The position numbers were made by a program, and so were the translations under genes. Below the pieces are notes generated by a model. That model saw only the letters and a program-made list of their open reading frames with translations. It was not told the origin of the DNA and did no database searches. A stretch of DNA of 45,148 nucleotides from an uncultured Rhodobiaceae bacterium. GTDB lineage: Bacteria; Pseudomonadota; Alphaproteobacteria; Parvibaculales; Parvibaculaceae. Shown one piece after another: positions 10,178 to 19,051 of the stretch. The stretch lies in NCBI GenBank assembly GCA_913057645.1, contig CAJXOU010000021.1:1-45148 (forward strand), written 5' to 3'. Within the stretch, counting starts at the first letter, position 1. Every line of letters starts with the position of its first letter.

Positions 10178-10707
10178 CGTGTGTCGCGTCCCAGAATCTT
10201 GTCCTTGTAGGCCTGGTTTTCGGGGTCGAGCCCCAGGGCCGTCATGTAGAAACCGCGGGCCCCGCCATGGTTCCCCCGCGCCTCTGCAATGGCGCCGCGC
10301 ACGTACCAGGCGCCGGCGCTTTTCGGCTCGAGTTCGATGGACTTTTCGATGTCTTCGAGTGCGGCGTCATAGTCGCCCATCTCGCGGAGCGCATTGGCGC
10401 GGTTCTGGTAGAGGAGCGCATCGCGCGGCGCGATGTGGAGCGCACGGGTGTAGTCGTCGACGGCGCTTTGATAGTCGCCCGTCGACTTGTACGCGACACC
10501 GCGATTGATGAGAGCGGCGATCAGATCCGGTTCCGACAGGTCTCCGGAGTCAATCGCGCGGGTGCAAAAGTCGATGGCAGACTTGTAGTCGCCCGTGGCG
10601 AACTTCGAATAGCAGATGTTGTTGTCGCCAATGGCATCGGCTCCGGCGGCGGACGGCAGGGCCGACCAGCCGACGAAGATCGCTACAAGTCCCGCTCTGA
10701 TCGACAT
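10174..10707 (-). CDS. Exported TPR-repeat protein
   Basis: A 177-aa protein with a signal peptide (LVAIFVGWSALPSAAGADA) and about four tetratricopeptide repeats, visible as NRGVAYKSTGDYQSAVDDYT, NRANALREMGDYDAALEDIE and VRGAIAEARGNHGGARGFY. TPR arrays mediate protein-protein contacts; this one would act in the periplasm. It is the first gene of a three-gene minus-strand operon with the two membrane-protein paralogues and overlaps the next gene by four bases, so the three products may work together. Confidence 0.85.
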   Translation of the reverse strand: MSIRAGLVAIFVGWSALPSAAGADAIGDNNICYSKFATGDYKSAIDFCTRAIDSGDLSEPDLIAALINRGVAYKSTGDYQSAVDDYTRALHIAPRDALLYQNRANALREMGDYDAALEDIEKSIELEPKSAGAWYVRGAIAEARGNHGGARGFYMTALGLDPENQAYKDKILGRDTR

Positions 10708-10754
10708 GTCTCCATCCCAAACTGTTCAGGATGAGAGACTACCCTTTCCGCGGT

Positions 10755-11168
10755 CTACGAGAAAGCGGCCACAGCGACCGCCGTGTTCATGAAATCCCGG
10801 AAACGCAGCCATTTCCCGTCCTTCAGGGTAATGACATGAACGAAATCGGAATCGATCGGCCGTCCCGTCGAGCGCGCGGTCAGGTTCAGGTGACCGGTGA
10901 CGATCACCTTGTCCCGCTCGGCAATGAATTCCTCTGCGTCGAATTGATGAATGTCGACGGAGGAAAGCACGCGTTCGAAGAAACGGCGGCACTTCTCATG
11001 ACCCCGATATATCCCCGCATAGGGGATGGTCGAGGGCCCGTAGAACTCTACGACGCAGTCCTCGTGAAGGAATTCCATAATCGCGGGAATATCCTTCGCG
11101 CCAAAAGCGAGGAAGAGCGCCTTGGTCGTAGCAATGTTGCGGTCGGTTTCAAGGATTGTCGAAGACAT
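10755..11168 (-). CDS. NTF2-like / limonene-epoxide-hydrolase-fold protein (SnoaL type)
   Basis: A 137-aa protein with the alpha+beta cone fold signature of the SnoaL / limonene-1,2-epoxide hydrolase group: an N-terminal helix (TKALFLAFGAKDIPAIMEFL), then DCVVEFYGPS and the C-terminal strand pair TGHLNLTAR / KDGKWLRFRDFMNTA. Family members hydrolyse epoxides, isomerise ketosteroids or act on polyketides, so the reaction cannot be read from sequence alone. Its ATG overlaps the TGA of the upstream P450 gene (TGATG), so it is translationally coupled to the P450. It could process an epoxide or hydroxylated product of that enzyme; this is inference. Confidence 0.82.
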   Translation of the reverse strand: MSSTILETDRNIATTKALFLAFGAKDIPAIMEFLHEDCVVEFYGPSTIPYAGIYRGHEKCRRFFERVLSSVDIHQFDAEEFIAERDKVIVTGHLNLTARSTGRPIDSDFVHVITLKDGKWLRFRDFMNTAVAVAAFS

Positions 11169-12436
11169 CAGGCAGCTCCTTTCCGGCGCGGGACAAAACG
11201 GAGCGTGAGCCTGTCGAAGCCGTGGTTCAGCAGGCTGGTTCGCTGCGCCACGGGCGCTTCGGCACCGAGACCAACATCGTCCATCCGCTCAAGGAGGGTG
11301 GCGATGAGCGCCCTGCCCTCCATGCGCGCGAGCGCGGACCCAAGGCAGTGATGAATGCCGACACCGAAGGTGAGCTGCTTGTTGAGGTTCGGCCTCTCAA
11401 TGTCGAACTTCTCCGGCTCCGGAAACATGGCCGGATCATGGTTCGCGGCGGCGAAGAACAGCGCGACCCACTCGCCTTCGCGGATCATGCGGCCCGCAAC
11501 CTCGACATCCTGCGTTGCGATGCGGAAGAGGCGCTGCGGCGGGCCGCCGTGGCGCAGGCTCTCGTCGATGAAGGCGTCGATCAGCGAGGGATCGGCCGCG
11601 AGTTTCCGCCGGACATCCGGCATGGTGGCGAGATTGTGCAGCAGATTGCCGAGAAGGAAGGTCGTGGTTTCGGAACCGGCGACCACGAGGGTGATACAGA
11701 AGCGGATGACCTCGTCGAGGGTCAGTTGCTCGCCTTCGACTTCCGCCTTCAACAGCGCAGTGATGAGCGAATCCGGCACCTCTTCGTTCGCTTCGATCTT
11801 GCCGTAGAGCCGGTCGACGGTTTCGGTAAAATACTGCACGAGTTCGATGTTGCTCGCCTCGCGCTCGGCCGGGCTCATATCCGCCGAAAGCATGAAGGCC
11901 GTCGCCCAGCGCCGAAAGCGGTTCACGACGTCTTCCGGCAAGCCGAGAAGGCCAACCATGACGCGTGCCGGAATGCGCGAGGCAAGCTCATCCATGACCT
12001 CGACATCGCCCTGGCCGATGGCGGCGACCATCCCGTCCACGATTTCGCGGACCCAGGGTTCGAGCGCTTCCATGCGGCGGCGCGAGAAAGCGAGGTTCAC
12101 GATGCCGCGCAGGCGGTCGTGTTCCGGATTGTCGTGGTTCACGAGCATGAGCGTCGGCGCGGAGGACTGCTCCTGCAGCGGATCGCGCGAGGAAAAGCTT
12201 CGGTGGTCGCGCGCGGCGGCCGAGACATGAGCGTAGTCGAGCAGGACCCAGGCGGTCACCGGTTCATCCGCGTCTGGCACCGTGCCCGGCGGATAGTCGC
12301 GATAACCATACGCCGGACAATGCGGCCGCAGACTCTCGTAAAGCTCATAGGGCGACGCGATGGTGTCGCCCGACGGCAGCGCGGCGACAAGCGCCGCTAC
12401 ATCCCGGTCAGCGCCCGAGACACGGACGTTCTGCAT
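11168..12436 (-). CDS. Cytochrome P450 (bacterial class I type)
   Basis: A soluble 422-aa cytochrome P450. The I-helix oxygen-activation motif (VAGSETTTF), the K-helix ExxR (ESLR) and the haem-ligand loop [15 protein letters not shown] with its axial Cys are all present. Bacterial class I P450s receive electrons from a ferredoxin and its reductase; neither is encoded nearby. The substrate is unknown, although the company of an NTF2-fold enzyme and distant Baeyer-Villiger and gluconolactonase-like genes suggests terpenoid, steroid or alicyclic compounds. A strong ribosome site (AGGGGAGG) precedes ATG 12436. The promoter region holds three 16-bp repeats shared with the divergent MarR-type gene, which probably controls it. 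Confidence 0.95.
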   Translation of the reverse strand: MQNVRVSGADRDVAALVAALPSGDTIASPYELYESLRPHCPAYGYRDYPPGTVPDADEPVTAWVLLDYAHVSAAARDHRSFSSRDPLQEQSSAPTLMLVNHDNPEHDRLRGIVNLAFSRRRMEALEPWVREIVDGMVAAIGQGDVEVMDELASRIPARVMVGLLGLPEDVVNRFRRWATAFMLSADMSPAEREASNIELVQYFTETVDRLYGKIEANEEVPDSLITALLKAEVEGEQLTLDEVIRFCITLVVAGSETTTFLLGNLLHNLATMPDVRRKLAADPSLIDAFIDESLRHGGPPQRLFRIATQDVEVAGRMIREGEWVALFFAAANHDPAMFPEPEKFDIERPNLNKQLTFGVGIHHCLGSALARMEGRALIATLLERMDDVGLGAEAPVAQRTSLLNHGFDRLTLRFVPRRKGAA

Positions 12437-12483
12437 GATGGTCCTCCCCTAGATCGTTTGCCGATGCGCGCCTCCACGCGCAT

Positions 12484-12531
12484 ATTGTTTATTTCATGAA
12501 TTGTTTCTTTTGTAAATTGTTTAGATCATGA
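12484..12531. promoter_or_regulatory. Three 16-bp direct repeats between P450 and MarR-type genes
   Basis: ATTGTTT begins at 12484, 12500 and 12516, an exact 16-bp period. The second halves of units one and three also agree (TTCATGA and ATCATGA), and unit two is more divergent. The tract is AT-rich in a GC-rich neighbourhood, and TTTCATGAA within it is a palindrome. The position between divergent genes makes a regulator-binding array, most likely for the adjacent MarR-type protein, the natural reading. Confidence 0.6.
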
Positions 12532-12600
12532 TGCAGACGCACCCAACGCCTACAATCCGCGAAGGATTCGGGCGGCGCGGAGCAGCCCAAAGGAGGCGGC

Positions 12601-13116
12601 GTGAGCGACAAGAGAACGGGCGTGAAAAGAGAGAAGAAAAAATCCGGCATTCCGGACGCGGCGCTGCGCTTTCTCGAATATTACTATCCCATTCACTACA
12701 AGGCAGGGATCGGCGTCGAGGATGCTCTGCGCGGCGGGCTACTCAACCGTCATCAGGTGGCGATGCTCTGGCTGATCCATTCGGAAGGCCGGGACGGCCG
12801 CGAAATGAACCGCAAGGCCATCGAACGCTCGCTCGAGAGCTGGTTCGAGATCTCCGGCGGGGCGATCACCAAGGCGCTGCGGAGCATGGCACAGCCACCG
12901 CTGGAACTGGTTCAACTCGTGGAAGACCCCCGTTCAGGCCGCGAGAAGATCGTGAAACTGACGCCGAAGGGCGAGACACACATGAAAAAGATGATCTCTG
13001 GCGGCGAGACCTTCGTGCAGCAGATCATCGACCATATGAGCGACGAGGAAATCGAGCGGGGGCTTCATTTCTTCAAGCGGGTTTCGGAAATCGTGGACAT
13101 TCTCCGGAACGAGTGA
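12601..13116 (+). CDS. MarR-type winged-helix transcriptional regulator
   Basis: A 171-aa protein with a basic N-terminus (KREKKK), a central winged-helix segment (NRHQVAMLWLIHSE ... ISGGAITKALRSM ... DPRSGREKIVKLTPKGE) and a C-terminal dimerisation helix. The recognition helix and the wing ending in LTPKG are typical of the MarR family, which usually repress neighbouring catabolic genes and release DNA on binding small phenolic or lipophilic ligands. The start is GTG 12601, placed seven bases after a perfect AGGAGG. It is divergent from the P450 operon and likely regulates it and itself. Ligand unknown. Confidence 0.82.
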   Translation: MSDKRTGVKREKKKSGIPDAALRFLEYYYPIHYKAGIGVEDALRGGLLNRHQVAMLWLIHSEGRDGREMNRKAIERSLESWFEISGGAITKALRSMAQPPLELVQLVEDPRSGREKIVKLTPKGETHMKKMISGGETFVQQIIDHMSDEEIERGLHFFKRVSEIVDILRNE

Positions 13117-13212
13117 GGCGCGGCCTTCCGCCCTCTTGCCCGGCTCCTGCGCCGCTGTTATAGGCACGGCGCTGCAAGGGCCCATCACGGGGCCGATCCG
13201 GAGTCCAGACAG

Positions 13213-14232
13213 ATGAATGCCAATCCCGTCGTCGCCATAGCGGGCGCGACCGGCGCCGTGGGCGTCGAGATGATCCGCTGCCTCGAGGAACGCAGTTTCC
13301 CGGTGAAGGAGCTGAAGCTCCTGGCCTCCGCGCGCTCGGCCGGCAAGATGATGAAATTCCGCGGCCAGGACGTCGGCGTCGAGGAACTGACGGAAGAGAG
13401 TTTCAAGGGCGTCGACATCGCCTTCTTCTCGGCGGGCGGCGGCATTTCGAAGAAGTTCGCGAAGGCCGTGAAAGACGCGGGCGCGGTGTTGATCGACAAT
13501 TCGTCGGCCTTCCGCATGGACCCGGACGTGCCCCTGGTGATCCCGGAGATCAATCCGGAAGCGGCGCTGAAGCATCACGGCATCATCGCCAATCCGAACT
13601 GCTCGACCATCATCGCGATCACGCCGCTGTGGCCGATCCACAAGGTGAACCGCGTGAAGCGGATCGTGGCGGCGACCTATCAGGCGGCGTCGGGCGCAGG
13701 CGCGGCGGCGATGGACGAACTGGAAAAGGCAACGCGGGCATTTCTTTCGGGCGAAGAGTTCGAGCAGAAGATCATTCCACATCCCTACCCCTTCAACGTG
13801 TTCAGCCACAATTCGAACGTGGACCCGGAAACGGGCTACAACGAGGAAGAGCTGAAGATGGTGAAGGAGACGAAGAAGATCTTTGGCGATCCGGACATTC
13901 GCGTGACAGCGACCTGCGTGCGCGTACCGGTGCTGCGCGCGCATTCGGAGGCGCTCGACTTCGAATGCGAGAAGCCGATCACGCCGAAGGAAGTACGCGA
14001 AATCCTGTCGACGGCGCCTGGCCTCAAGATCGTGGACGACGTGCCGGGAAACTATTTCCCGATGCCGAAGGACGCCTCCGGACAGGACGACATTCTCGTC
14101 GGCCGCATCCGGCAGGACATTTCGGACCCCGAGGGCCGGTCGATCGCGATGTTTGTCGCGGGCGACCAACTCCTCAAGGGTGCGGCGCTCAACGCCGTGC
14201 AGATCGGCGAGATCCTCGTCCGCGCGGCGTGA
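13213..14232 (+). CDS. asd: Aspartate-semialdehyde dehydrogenase
   Basis: A 339-aa enzyme reducing aspartyl phosphate to aspartate-4-semialdehyde with NADPH, at the branch to lysine, diaminopimelate, threonine and methionine. The NADP-binding N-terminus (AIAGATGAVGVEMIRCLEER), the catalytic Cys130 in NPNCSTI and the phosphate-binding SSAFRMD segment are all visible. Length and motifs are normal. It appears to be a single-gene unit, 96 bp after the MarR-type gene. Confidence 0.97.
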   Translation: MNANPVVAIAGATGAVGVEMIRCLEERSFPVKELKLLASARSAGKMMKFRGQDVGVEELTEESFKGVDIAFFSAGGGISKKFAKAVKDAGAVLIDNSSAFRMDPDVPLVIPEINPEAALKHHGIIANPNCSTIIAITPLWPIHKVNRVKRIVAATYQAASGAGAAAMDELEKATRAFLSGEEFEQKIIPHPYPFNVFSHNSNVDPETGYNEEELKMVKETKKIFGDPDIRVTATCVRVPVLRAHSEALDFECEKPITPKEVREILSTAPGLKIVDDVPGNYFPMPKDASGQDDILVGRIRQDISDPEGRSIAMFVAGDQLLKGAALNAVQIGEILVRAA

Positions 14233-14233
14233 G

Positions 14234-14998
14234 TCAGCTCCGCGGGCCGACCAGTGCGAAGGATGCGCCCTGCGGATCGAGCGCATGGATGATCCAGGCA
14301 TCGCCCGGCACCTGATGCGGACCGTCGACAACCTTGCCGCCCTTCGTGCCGATGCGGGCAATGGCGTAATCGATGTCGTCCACGCAAAAATAGAACGTCC
14401 AGTGCGGGCCGGCGCCGTTCCGGCGCTTCATCATCGCGCCGACGGGCTCGCTGCCGGCCGCGAAGAGCTGATAGACCTCGCCTTCGCCCATATCCATCGC
14501 CTGATCCTTCGTCCAGCCGAAGAGACCCGAGTAGAAGGCGAAGGCGCTTTCGACGTCGCCGCCGTTCAATTCATGCCAACCGACCGTTCCCGACGTGCCG
14601 GACGGGAATTGCGGCATCTCCCCGCCGAAGCCCCTGAAAATGACGAAGGGTGTGCCGTGCGGATCGGCGACGACGGCGAAACGGAGCATGCCGGGCACAT
14701 CGTCGGGATCGCGCAGCACGCTACCGCCCGCCGCGACGACACGCTTTGCCTCCGCGTCTACATCGCCGACCGCGATGTAGCCGATCCAGCCCGGCTCCGC
14801 GCCCTGATCGCAGGCTTCCTTCGGCAGTTCCATCATGCCGCCGACGCCCTGATCGCCGATCCTCAACAGCGTATAGGGATTGCGCGGCGTGCTGCCGTCA
14901 CCCGTGTTCCAGCCGACGACATGGGAATAGAAGTCGCCCGCAGCGGCAGTGTCGGACGTCATCAGTTCGTACCAGAGAAAATTGTTCGGCGTGCTCAT
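14234..14998 (-). CDS. VOC-family (glyoxalase/bleomycin-resistance fold) protein, two-domain
   Basis: A 254-aa protein made of two vicinal-oxygen-chelate domains. The first begins FLWYELMTSDTAAAGDFY and the second GWHELNGGDVESAFAFYSGL. This double-domain form resembles the actinobacterial antigen Cfp30B group and is often annotated as a glyoxalase, but the true reaction is usually unknown. ATG 14998 was chosen because GAGGAAC lies eight bases upstream. It is the third gene of the ArsR-SRPBCC-VOC unit, 41 bp after SRPBCC, and ends one base before the asd stop on the opposite strand. Confidence 0.88.
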   Translation of the reverse strand: MSTPNNFLWYELMTSDTAAAGDFYSHVVGWNTGDGSTPRNPYTLLRIGDQGVGGMMELPKEACDQGAEPGWIGYIAVGDVDAEAKRVVAAGGSVLRDPDDVPGMLRFAVVADPHGTPFVIFRGFGGEMPQFPSGTSGTVGWHELNGGDVESAFAFYSGLFGWTKDQAMDMGEGEVYQLFAAGSEPVGAMMKRRNGAGPHWTFYFCVDDIDYAIARIGTKGGKVVDGPHQVPGDAWIIHALDPQGASFALVGPRS

Positions 14999-15039
14999 GG
15001 AACTGTTCCTCATTCGGTTGATTGCAGGAAAAGGACGGC

Positions 15040-15576
15040 TCAGCCTTCGACGACCGACTTCAGTTTCTCGAGACCAGCCTCGAAATCGGTACCGACCATC
15101 TTGTCCATGTCGATGAAGAGACCCGCCGTCCTGGAAATGAGATTGGCCTCGCCTTCCATCGCCCATGTGACACGGGTCGCCGCGCCTTCGGGCTCCAACG
15201 TGAAGATCGCCTGGTTCTCCGCCTTCATCGGCGCGGTGAAGACGAGCGCGATGACGATCTTCGACGGTTCATCGGTTTCGACGATCTCCATGTGGCCACT
15301 GCCAATGCTGCCGTCGCCAGACCAGGCATAGGCCGCGCCTTCGCCCTTCTCCGCGCCGCTATAGGTGCGCTGCATGTCGGGATCCCGGTTTTCGTAGGGC
15401 GACCACGCAGGCCAGGCGTGGAAATTCTCGATCAGCGGATAGATTTCTTCCGGCGCGGCGTCGATGAGGATGGAGCGTTCGAAGCGGACATGGTCGGGTT
15501 TCGTCGAGGCGTAGATCAAGATCGCGCTGACGATCGCCACGAGAACGAGAACGGCAATCAGCAGATATTTCAGCAT
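15040..15576 (-). CDS. SRPBCC-fold protein with N-terminal membrane anchor
   Basis: A 178-aa protein. An uncleaved-looking N-terminal hydrophobic segment (LLIAVLVLVAIVSAILIYA) is followed by an SRPBCC/polyketide-cyclase domain, recognisable by RSILIDAAPEEIYPLIENFHAWPAWSPYE spread over residues ~35-65 and the C-terminal long helix. SRPBCC proteins bind hydrophobic ligands in a deep cavity. It sits between arsR and a VOC gene, a combination common in soil alphaproteobacteria and presumably co-regulated by the ArsR protein. Ligand unknown. Confidence 0.87.
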   Translation of the reverse strand: MLKYLLIAVLVLVAIVSAILIYASTKPDHVRFERSILIDAAPEEIYPLIENFHAWPAWSPYENRDPDMQRTYSGAEKGEGAAYAWSGDGSIGSGHMEIVETDEPSKIVIALVFTAPMKAENQAIFTLEPEGAATRVTWAMEGEANLISRTAGLFIDMDKMVGTDFEAGLEKLKSVVEG

Positions 15577-15602
15577 GGGTTCCTCACGGAAAAAGCAGGG
15601 GA

Positions 15603-15959
15603 TCAGTTCCTGTCCTTGTTCTTTCGGCTCTTCTCGCCGCGCGGCTCCCTTTTCAGAAAGGCGTCGAGGCGGTCGAGGCTCGCCTCCCAGAGGCGGCGGT
15701 ATTTCTCGAGCCAGTCGTCGACTTCGCGCATGGCTTCAACATCGAGCCGGCAGGGACGCCACTGCGCCTCCCGCCCCCTCGTGATGAGGCCAGCCTTCTC
15801 CAGAACCTTGAGGTGCTTGGAGACAGCGGGGAGGCTCATCTCGAAGGGCGCGGCAAGGTCCTTCACGGAGGCCTCGCCTTCGATCAGGCGAGCGAGGATC
15901 GCGCGGCGCGTCGGGTCCGCGAGAGCGGCGAACTTGACGCTGAGAGGGTCGGCATCCAT
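15603..15959 (-). CDS. ArsR-family winged-helix regulator
   Basis: A 118-aa regulator of the ArsR/SmtB fold, with the classic start FAALADPTRRAILARL and recognition helix SLPAVSKHLKVLEKAGLI. The usual metal-binding Cys cluster is absent, so it is probably a member of the non-metal subgroup that pairs with SRPBCC genes. The C-terminus is basic (EPRGEKSRKNKDRN). The ATG lies only two bases after a perfect 36-bp palindrome and has no clear Shine-Dalgarno, so the gene may be leaderless and autoregulated through that site. Confidence 0.92.
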   Translation of the reverse strand: MDADPLSVKFAALADPTRRAILARLIEGEASVKDLAAPFEMSLPAVSKHLKVLEKAGLITRGREAQWRPCRLDVEAMREVDDWLEKYRRLWEASLDRLDAFLKREPRGEKSRKNKDRN

Positions 15960-15961
15960 GA

Positions 15962-15997
15962 ATTAAACCATCAAGTTAATTAACTTGATGGTTTAAT
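15962..15997. promoter_or_regulatory. Perfect 36-bp palindrome, probable ArsR operator
   Basis: Two uninterrupted 18-bp arms meet at 15979/15980, with every pair matching (core CAAGTTAATTAACTTG). It directly abuts the arsR start codon and is AT-rich, unlike its surroundings. ArsR proteins bind palindromes of this kind, so it is probably the operator/promoter of the ArsR-SRPBCC-VOC operon. The opposite side (15998-16269) leads to the amidohydrolase, so it could affect that gene too. Confidence 0.85.
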
Positions 15998-16269
15998 ACG
16001 ATCGAAGGGGCTGTGAGTCAAGGGAGGAATAGGAAGATCAGGCAGTGGCGGGTATCTGTCACGGCGCTGATCGCGGCGGACATCTTCGCGCCGGCCGTTT
16101 TCGCGAGCGCGATGATGTCGGGCGAGGCATGGGCGAGCACGGCGTATCGATTAACGCTGTGCTCCCTATCGCCGCCACGCTCTCGGTAGGGCCATCCCCC
16201 TGCCGCTTTCATTCCGCGCCATACGCTTCATAGTGAGCAAGCCAGAACGGGCGGCTCGAGGGAGAAGAT
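15998..16269. other. Intergenic region before the amidohydrolase gene
   Basis: About 270 bp between arsR and the amidohydrolase. Apart from the palindrome at its edge I see no gene with convincing codon use. A ribosome site (GGGAGAAG) precedes ATG 16270. The promoter of the amidohydrolase must lie here but no strong -35/-10 pair stands out. Confidence 0.4.
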
Positions 16270-17487
16270 ATGCGACTTGTGATACGAAATGCGCGGCGGC
16301 TCGATGTCGAGAAGATGGAATTCGTCGAGGACGGCCCTCTTGTCGCGGAAGACGGCAGGATTGCGAGCATTGGCGAGAATGCTCCAGTTGGCGCCGCTGA
16401 CCTCGAAATAGACGCGAAGGGAAGCTTCATGCTTCCCGGCTTCATCGACGCCCATGTTCATTTCCGGCTGGCGACGCTCGATTTCGCGCGGCTTCAACGC
16501 TGGTCCGAAGTCGAGTACGGCATCGTCATGGCCCGGTTGGCGAAGGAAACGCTGCAGCGGGGTTTTACCACCGTGCGCGACATCGGCGGCGACGTGGAAG
16601 GGCTGATGCGCGCCATCAAGGCGGGGATGGTGGAGGGCCCGCGGATTTTTCGCGCCGGACGCATGCTCAGCCAGACGGGTGGACATGGCGACGCCGAATC
16701 CGGGCCGCGTCCCGTACCGACCTGCGCCTGCGAGATGCGCCATACCGCGTTCGGCATCGTGGCGGACGGTCCCGACGCGGTCCGAAAGGCAGCGCGCCAC
16801 AATCTGCGCGACGGATCGGATTTCCTGAAGATTCATGTATCGGGCGGCGTCGCCTCACCGGCCGACCCGCTCGAATCCATCCAGTATACGGCAGCCGAGA
16901 TCACCGCCGCCTGCGAGGAAGCGCGCCACCGGCAAACCTATGTGGCGGCCCATGCCTACTCGGCGGAGTCGATCACGATGGCCGTCGAAAACGGCGTACA
17001 CACGATCGAGCATGGCAACATGATCGACGCCGGGGCCGCGGCGGCCGTCGCGCGTCATGGCGCGGTGCTGGTGCCCGCGCTGTCGACCTATGAAGCGATG
17101 GACCTGCTCGGGCGCAAGATGGGTTTCCCGGCCGCGAACCTCGCCAAGAACAGCAAGGTTATGGAGGCCGGCCTGAAATCGCTGGAAATCGCGCGCGATG
17201 CCAAGGTGACGCTTGGCTTCGGAACGGACCTGATCGGCGAAAGCCAGGCGCGGCAGCGGCGTGAGTTCGCCATCCGCGCCGAGGTGGAAACGCCCAAGGA
17301 AATCCTGCGGTCGCTTTATGTCGTCAACGCGAAGCTTTGCCAGATGGAAGGCCAGATCGGCACACTGACGCCCGGCGCTGCCGCCGATATCGTCCTGACG
17401 AAAGTCAATCCGCTGGAAAACATTGCTGCGCTCGGCGCGGACGACGCCATCGAAGGCGTGATCCAGGCCGGACGGCCTGTGAGCTGA
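16270..17487 (+). CDS. Metal-dependent amidohydrolase (imidazolonepropionase / Xaa-Pro dipeptidase-like)
   Basis: A 405-aa member of the amidohydrolase superfamily. The metal-binding HxH of strand 1 (GFIDAHVHF), the carboxylated-Lys region (DFLKIHVSGG), the later His residues (AAHAYS, HTIEHGNMID) and the final Asp (GFGTDLIGE) are all present in order, followed by the closing composite domain (LTPGAAADIVLTKVNPLENI). This subgroup includes prolidases and carboxypeptidases acting on N-acyl amino acids or organophosphates; the exact substrate cannot be read. It is transcribed alone and ends six bases before the convergent guaA stop. Confidence 0.9.
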   Translation: MRLVIRNARRLDVEKMEFVEDGPLVAEDGRIASIGENAPVGAADLEIDAKGSFMLPGFIDAHVHFRLATLDFARLQRWSEVEYGIVMARLAKETLQRGFTTVRDIGGDVEGLMRAIKAGMVEGPRIFRAGRMLSQTGGHGDAESGPRPVPTCACEMRHTAFGIVADGPDAVRKAARHNLRDGSDFLKIHVSGGVASPADPLESIQYTAAEITAACEEARHRQTYVAAHAYSAESITMAVENGVHTIEHGNMIDAGAAAAVARHGAVLVPALSTYEAMDLLGRKMGFPAANLAKNSKVMEAGLKSLEIARDAKVTLGFGTDLIGESQARQRREFAIRAEVETPKEILRSLYVVNAKLCQMEGQIGTLTPGAAADIVLTKVNPLENIAALGADDAIEGVIQAGRPVS

Positions 17488-17493
17488 AGCCGC

Positions 17494-19044
17494 TCACTCC
17501 CACTCGATGGTACCCGGCGGCTTCGATGTCACGTCATAGACGACGCGGTTGATGCCGCGCACCTCGTTTATGATGCGCGTCGAGACGGCACCGAGGAACT
17601 CGTGAGAGAAGGGATAGTAATCCGCCGTCATGCCGTCGAGCGAGGTGACGGCACGGAGCGCGCAGACGAAGTCATACGTGCGCTCATCACCCATGACGCC
17701 GACGGTCCGCACGGGGAGTAGAACGGCGAAAGCCTGCCAGATCTGGTCGTAAAGACCGGCGGCACGGATCTCTTCCAGATAGATCGTGTCGGCCTTGCGG
17801 AGGATTTCGAGCTTCTCTCCGGTGATCTCGCCCGGTACGCGGATTGCGAGGCCCGGCCCGGGGAACGGATGACGGCCGACGAACTGTTCGGGCAGGCCGA
17901 GTTCGCGGCCGAGCTCGCGCACCTCGTCCTTGAAGAGTTCGCGCAAGGGCTCCACGAGCTTCATGTTCATGCGCTCGGGCAAACCTCCGACATTGTGATG
18001 GCTCTTGATGGTGACGGAAGGGCCGCCCGCGAAAGAGACGCTTTCGATCACGTCCGGGTAGAGCGTGCCCTGAGCGAGGAAATCCGCACCGCCGATCTTC
18101 TTTGCTTCGGCCTCGAAGACGTCGATGAAGGTCGAGCCGATGATCTTGCGCTTCCGCTCGGGATCGGTGACACCGTCGAGCTTGCCAAGGAAGAGCTCGC
18201 TCGCATCGACCGCAACGAGCGGGATGTTGTAGTGGTCACGGAAGAGCGAGACGACCTGTTCCGACTCGCCCGCGCGCATCATGCCGGTATCGACGAAGAC
18301 GCATTGAAGCTGGTCGCCAATCGCCTCGTGCAGCAGCACGGCGACGACGGATGAATCGACACCGCCGGAAAGGCCGCAGATGACCCTGCCCTTGCCGACT
18401 TGCTCGCGCACTTTCGCGATCTCGGTTTCGCGGAAGGCGGCCATCGTCCAGTCGCCCTTGCAGCCGCAGATACGGTGCGTGAAGTTCCAGAGCATGTCGC
18501 GGCCGCGCGGCGTGTGGACAACTTCCGGGTGAAACTGGACGCCGTAGAAGCGGCGCTCCTCGTCCGCGATGGCCGCGAAAGGCGCACCGCGGCTCTGCGC
18601 CACGACCTTGAAGCCGGGCGCGAGGGCGACGACGCGGTCGCCATGGCTCATCCAGACGGGCTCCGTCTCGCCCTTGCCGACGATGCCCTCCAGTAGGGGC
18701 GTTTCCTCGGCCACCTCGATGGAAGCACGGCCGAACTCCCGCTCGTCATGCCCTTCAACCTTGCCGCCGAGCTGCAGCGTCATGGTCTGCTGGCCATAAC
18801 AGATACCGAGAACGGGAAGCCCCGCTTCGAAAACGAATTGCGGCGCACGGGGAGAGTTTTCCGTGCTCACGCTGAAAGGGCTGCCCGAAAGGATGATGCC
18901 CTTGGGGGAGAAGCTCTCCCACATCTCCTCAACCTTGTTGAAGGGTACGATCTCGCTGTAGACGCCGCTTTCGCGGACACGGCGCGCGATGAGCTGTGTT
19001 ACCTGGCTGCCGAAATCGATAATTAGGATGCGGTCTTCTGTCAT
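17494..19044 (-). CDS. guaA: GMP synthase (glutamine-hydrolysing)
   Basis: A 516-aa enzyme converting XMP, glutamine and ATP to GMP. The N-terminal class I glutamine amidotransferase has the catalytic Cys in GICYGQQ and His/Glu in FHPEV; the ATP pyrophosphatase domain has the PP-loop SGGVDSSV; and the C-terminal dimerisation domain ends KPPGTIEWE as expected. The longer frame to 19200 is rejected because the GATase domain starts at [14 protein letters not shown] (ATG 19044). It is the last gene in a minus-strand run, seven bases after a TPR gene. Confidence 0.97.
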   Translation of the reverse strand: MTEDRILIIDFGSQVTQLIARRVRESGVYSEIVPFNKVEEMWESFSPKGIILSGSPFSVSTENSPRAPQFVFEAGLPVLGICYGQQTMTLQLGGKVEGHDEREFGRASIEVAEETPLLEGIVGKGETEPVWMSHGDRVVALAPGFKVVAQSRGAPFAAIADEERRFYGVQFHPEVVHTPRGRDMLWNFTHRICGCKGDWTMAAFRETEIAKVREQVGKGRVICGLSGGVDSSVVAVLLHEAIGDQLQCVFVDTGMMRAGESEQVVSLFRDHYNIPLVAVDASELFLGKLDGVTDPERKRKIIGSTFIDVFEAEAKKIGGADFLAQGTLYPDVIESVSFAGGPSVTIKSHHNVGGLPERMNMKLVEPLRELFKDEVRELGRELGLPEQFVGRHPFPGPGLAIRVPGEITGEKLEILRKADTIYLEEIRAAGLYDQIWQAFAVLLPVRTVGVMGDERTYDFVCALRAVTSLDGMTADYYPFSHEFLGAVSTRIINEVRGINRVVYDVTSKPPGTIEWE

Positions 19045-19051
19045 GTTCCGT

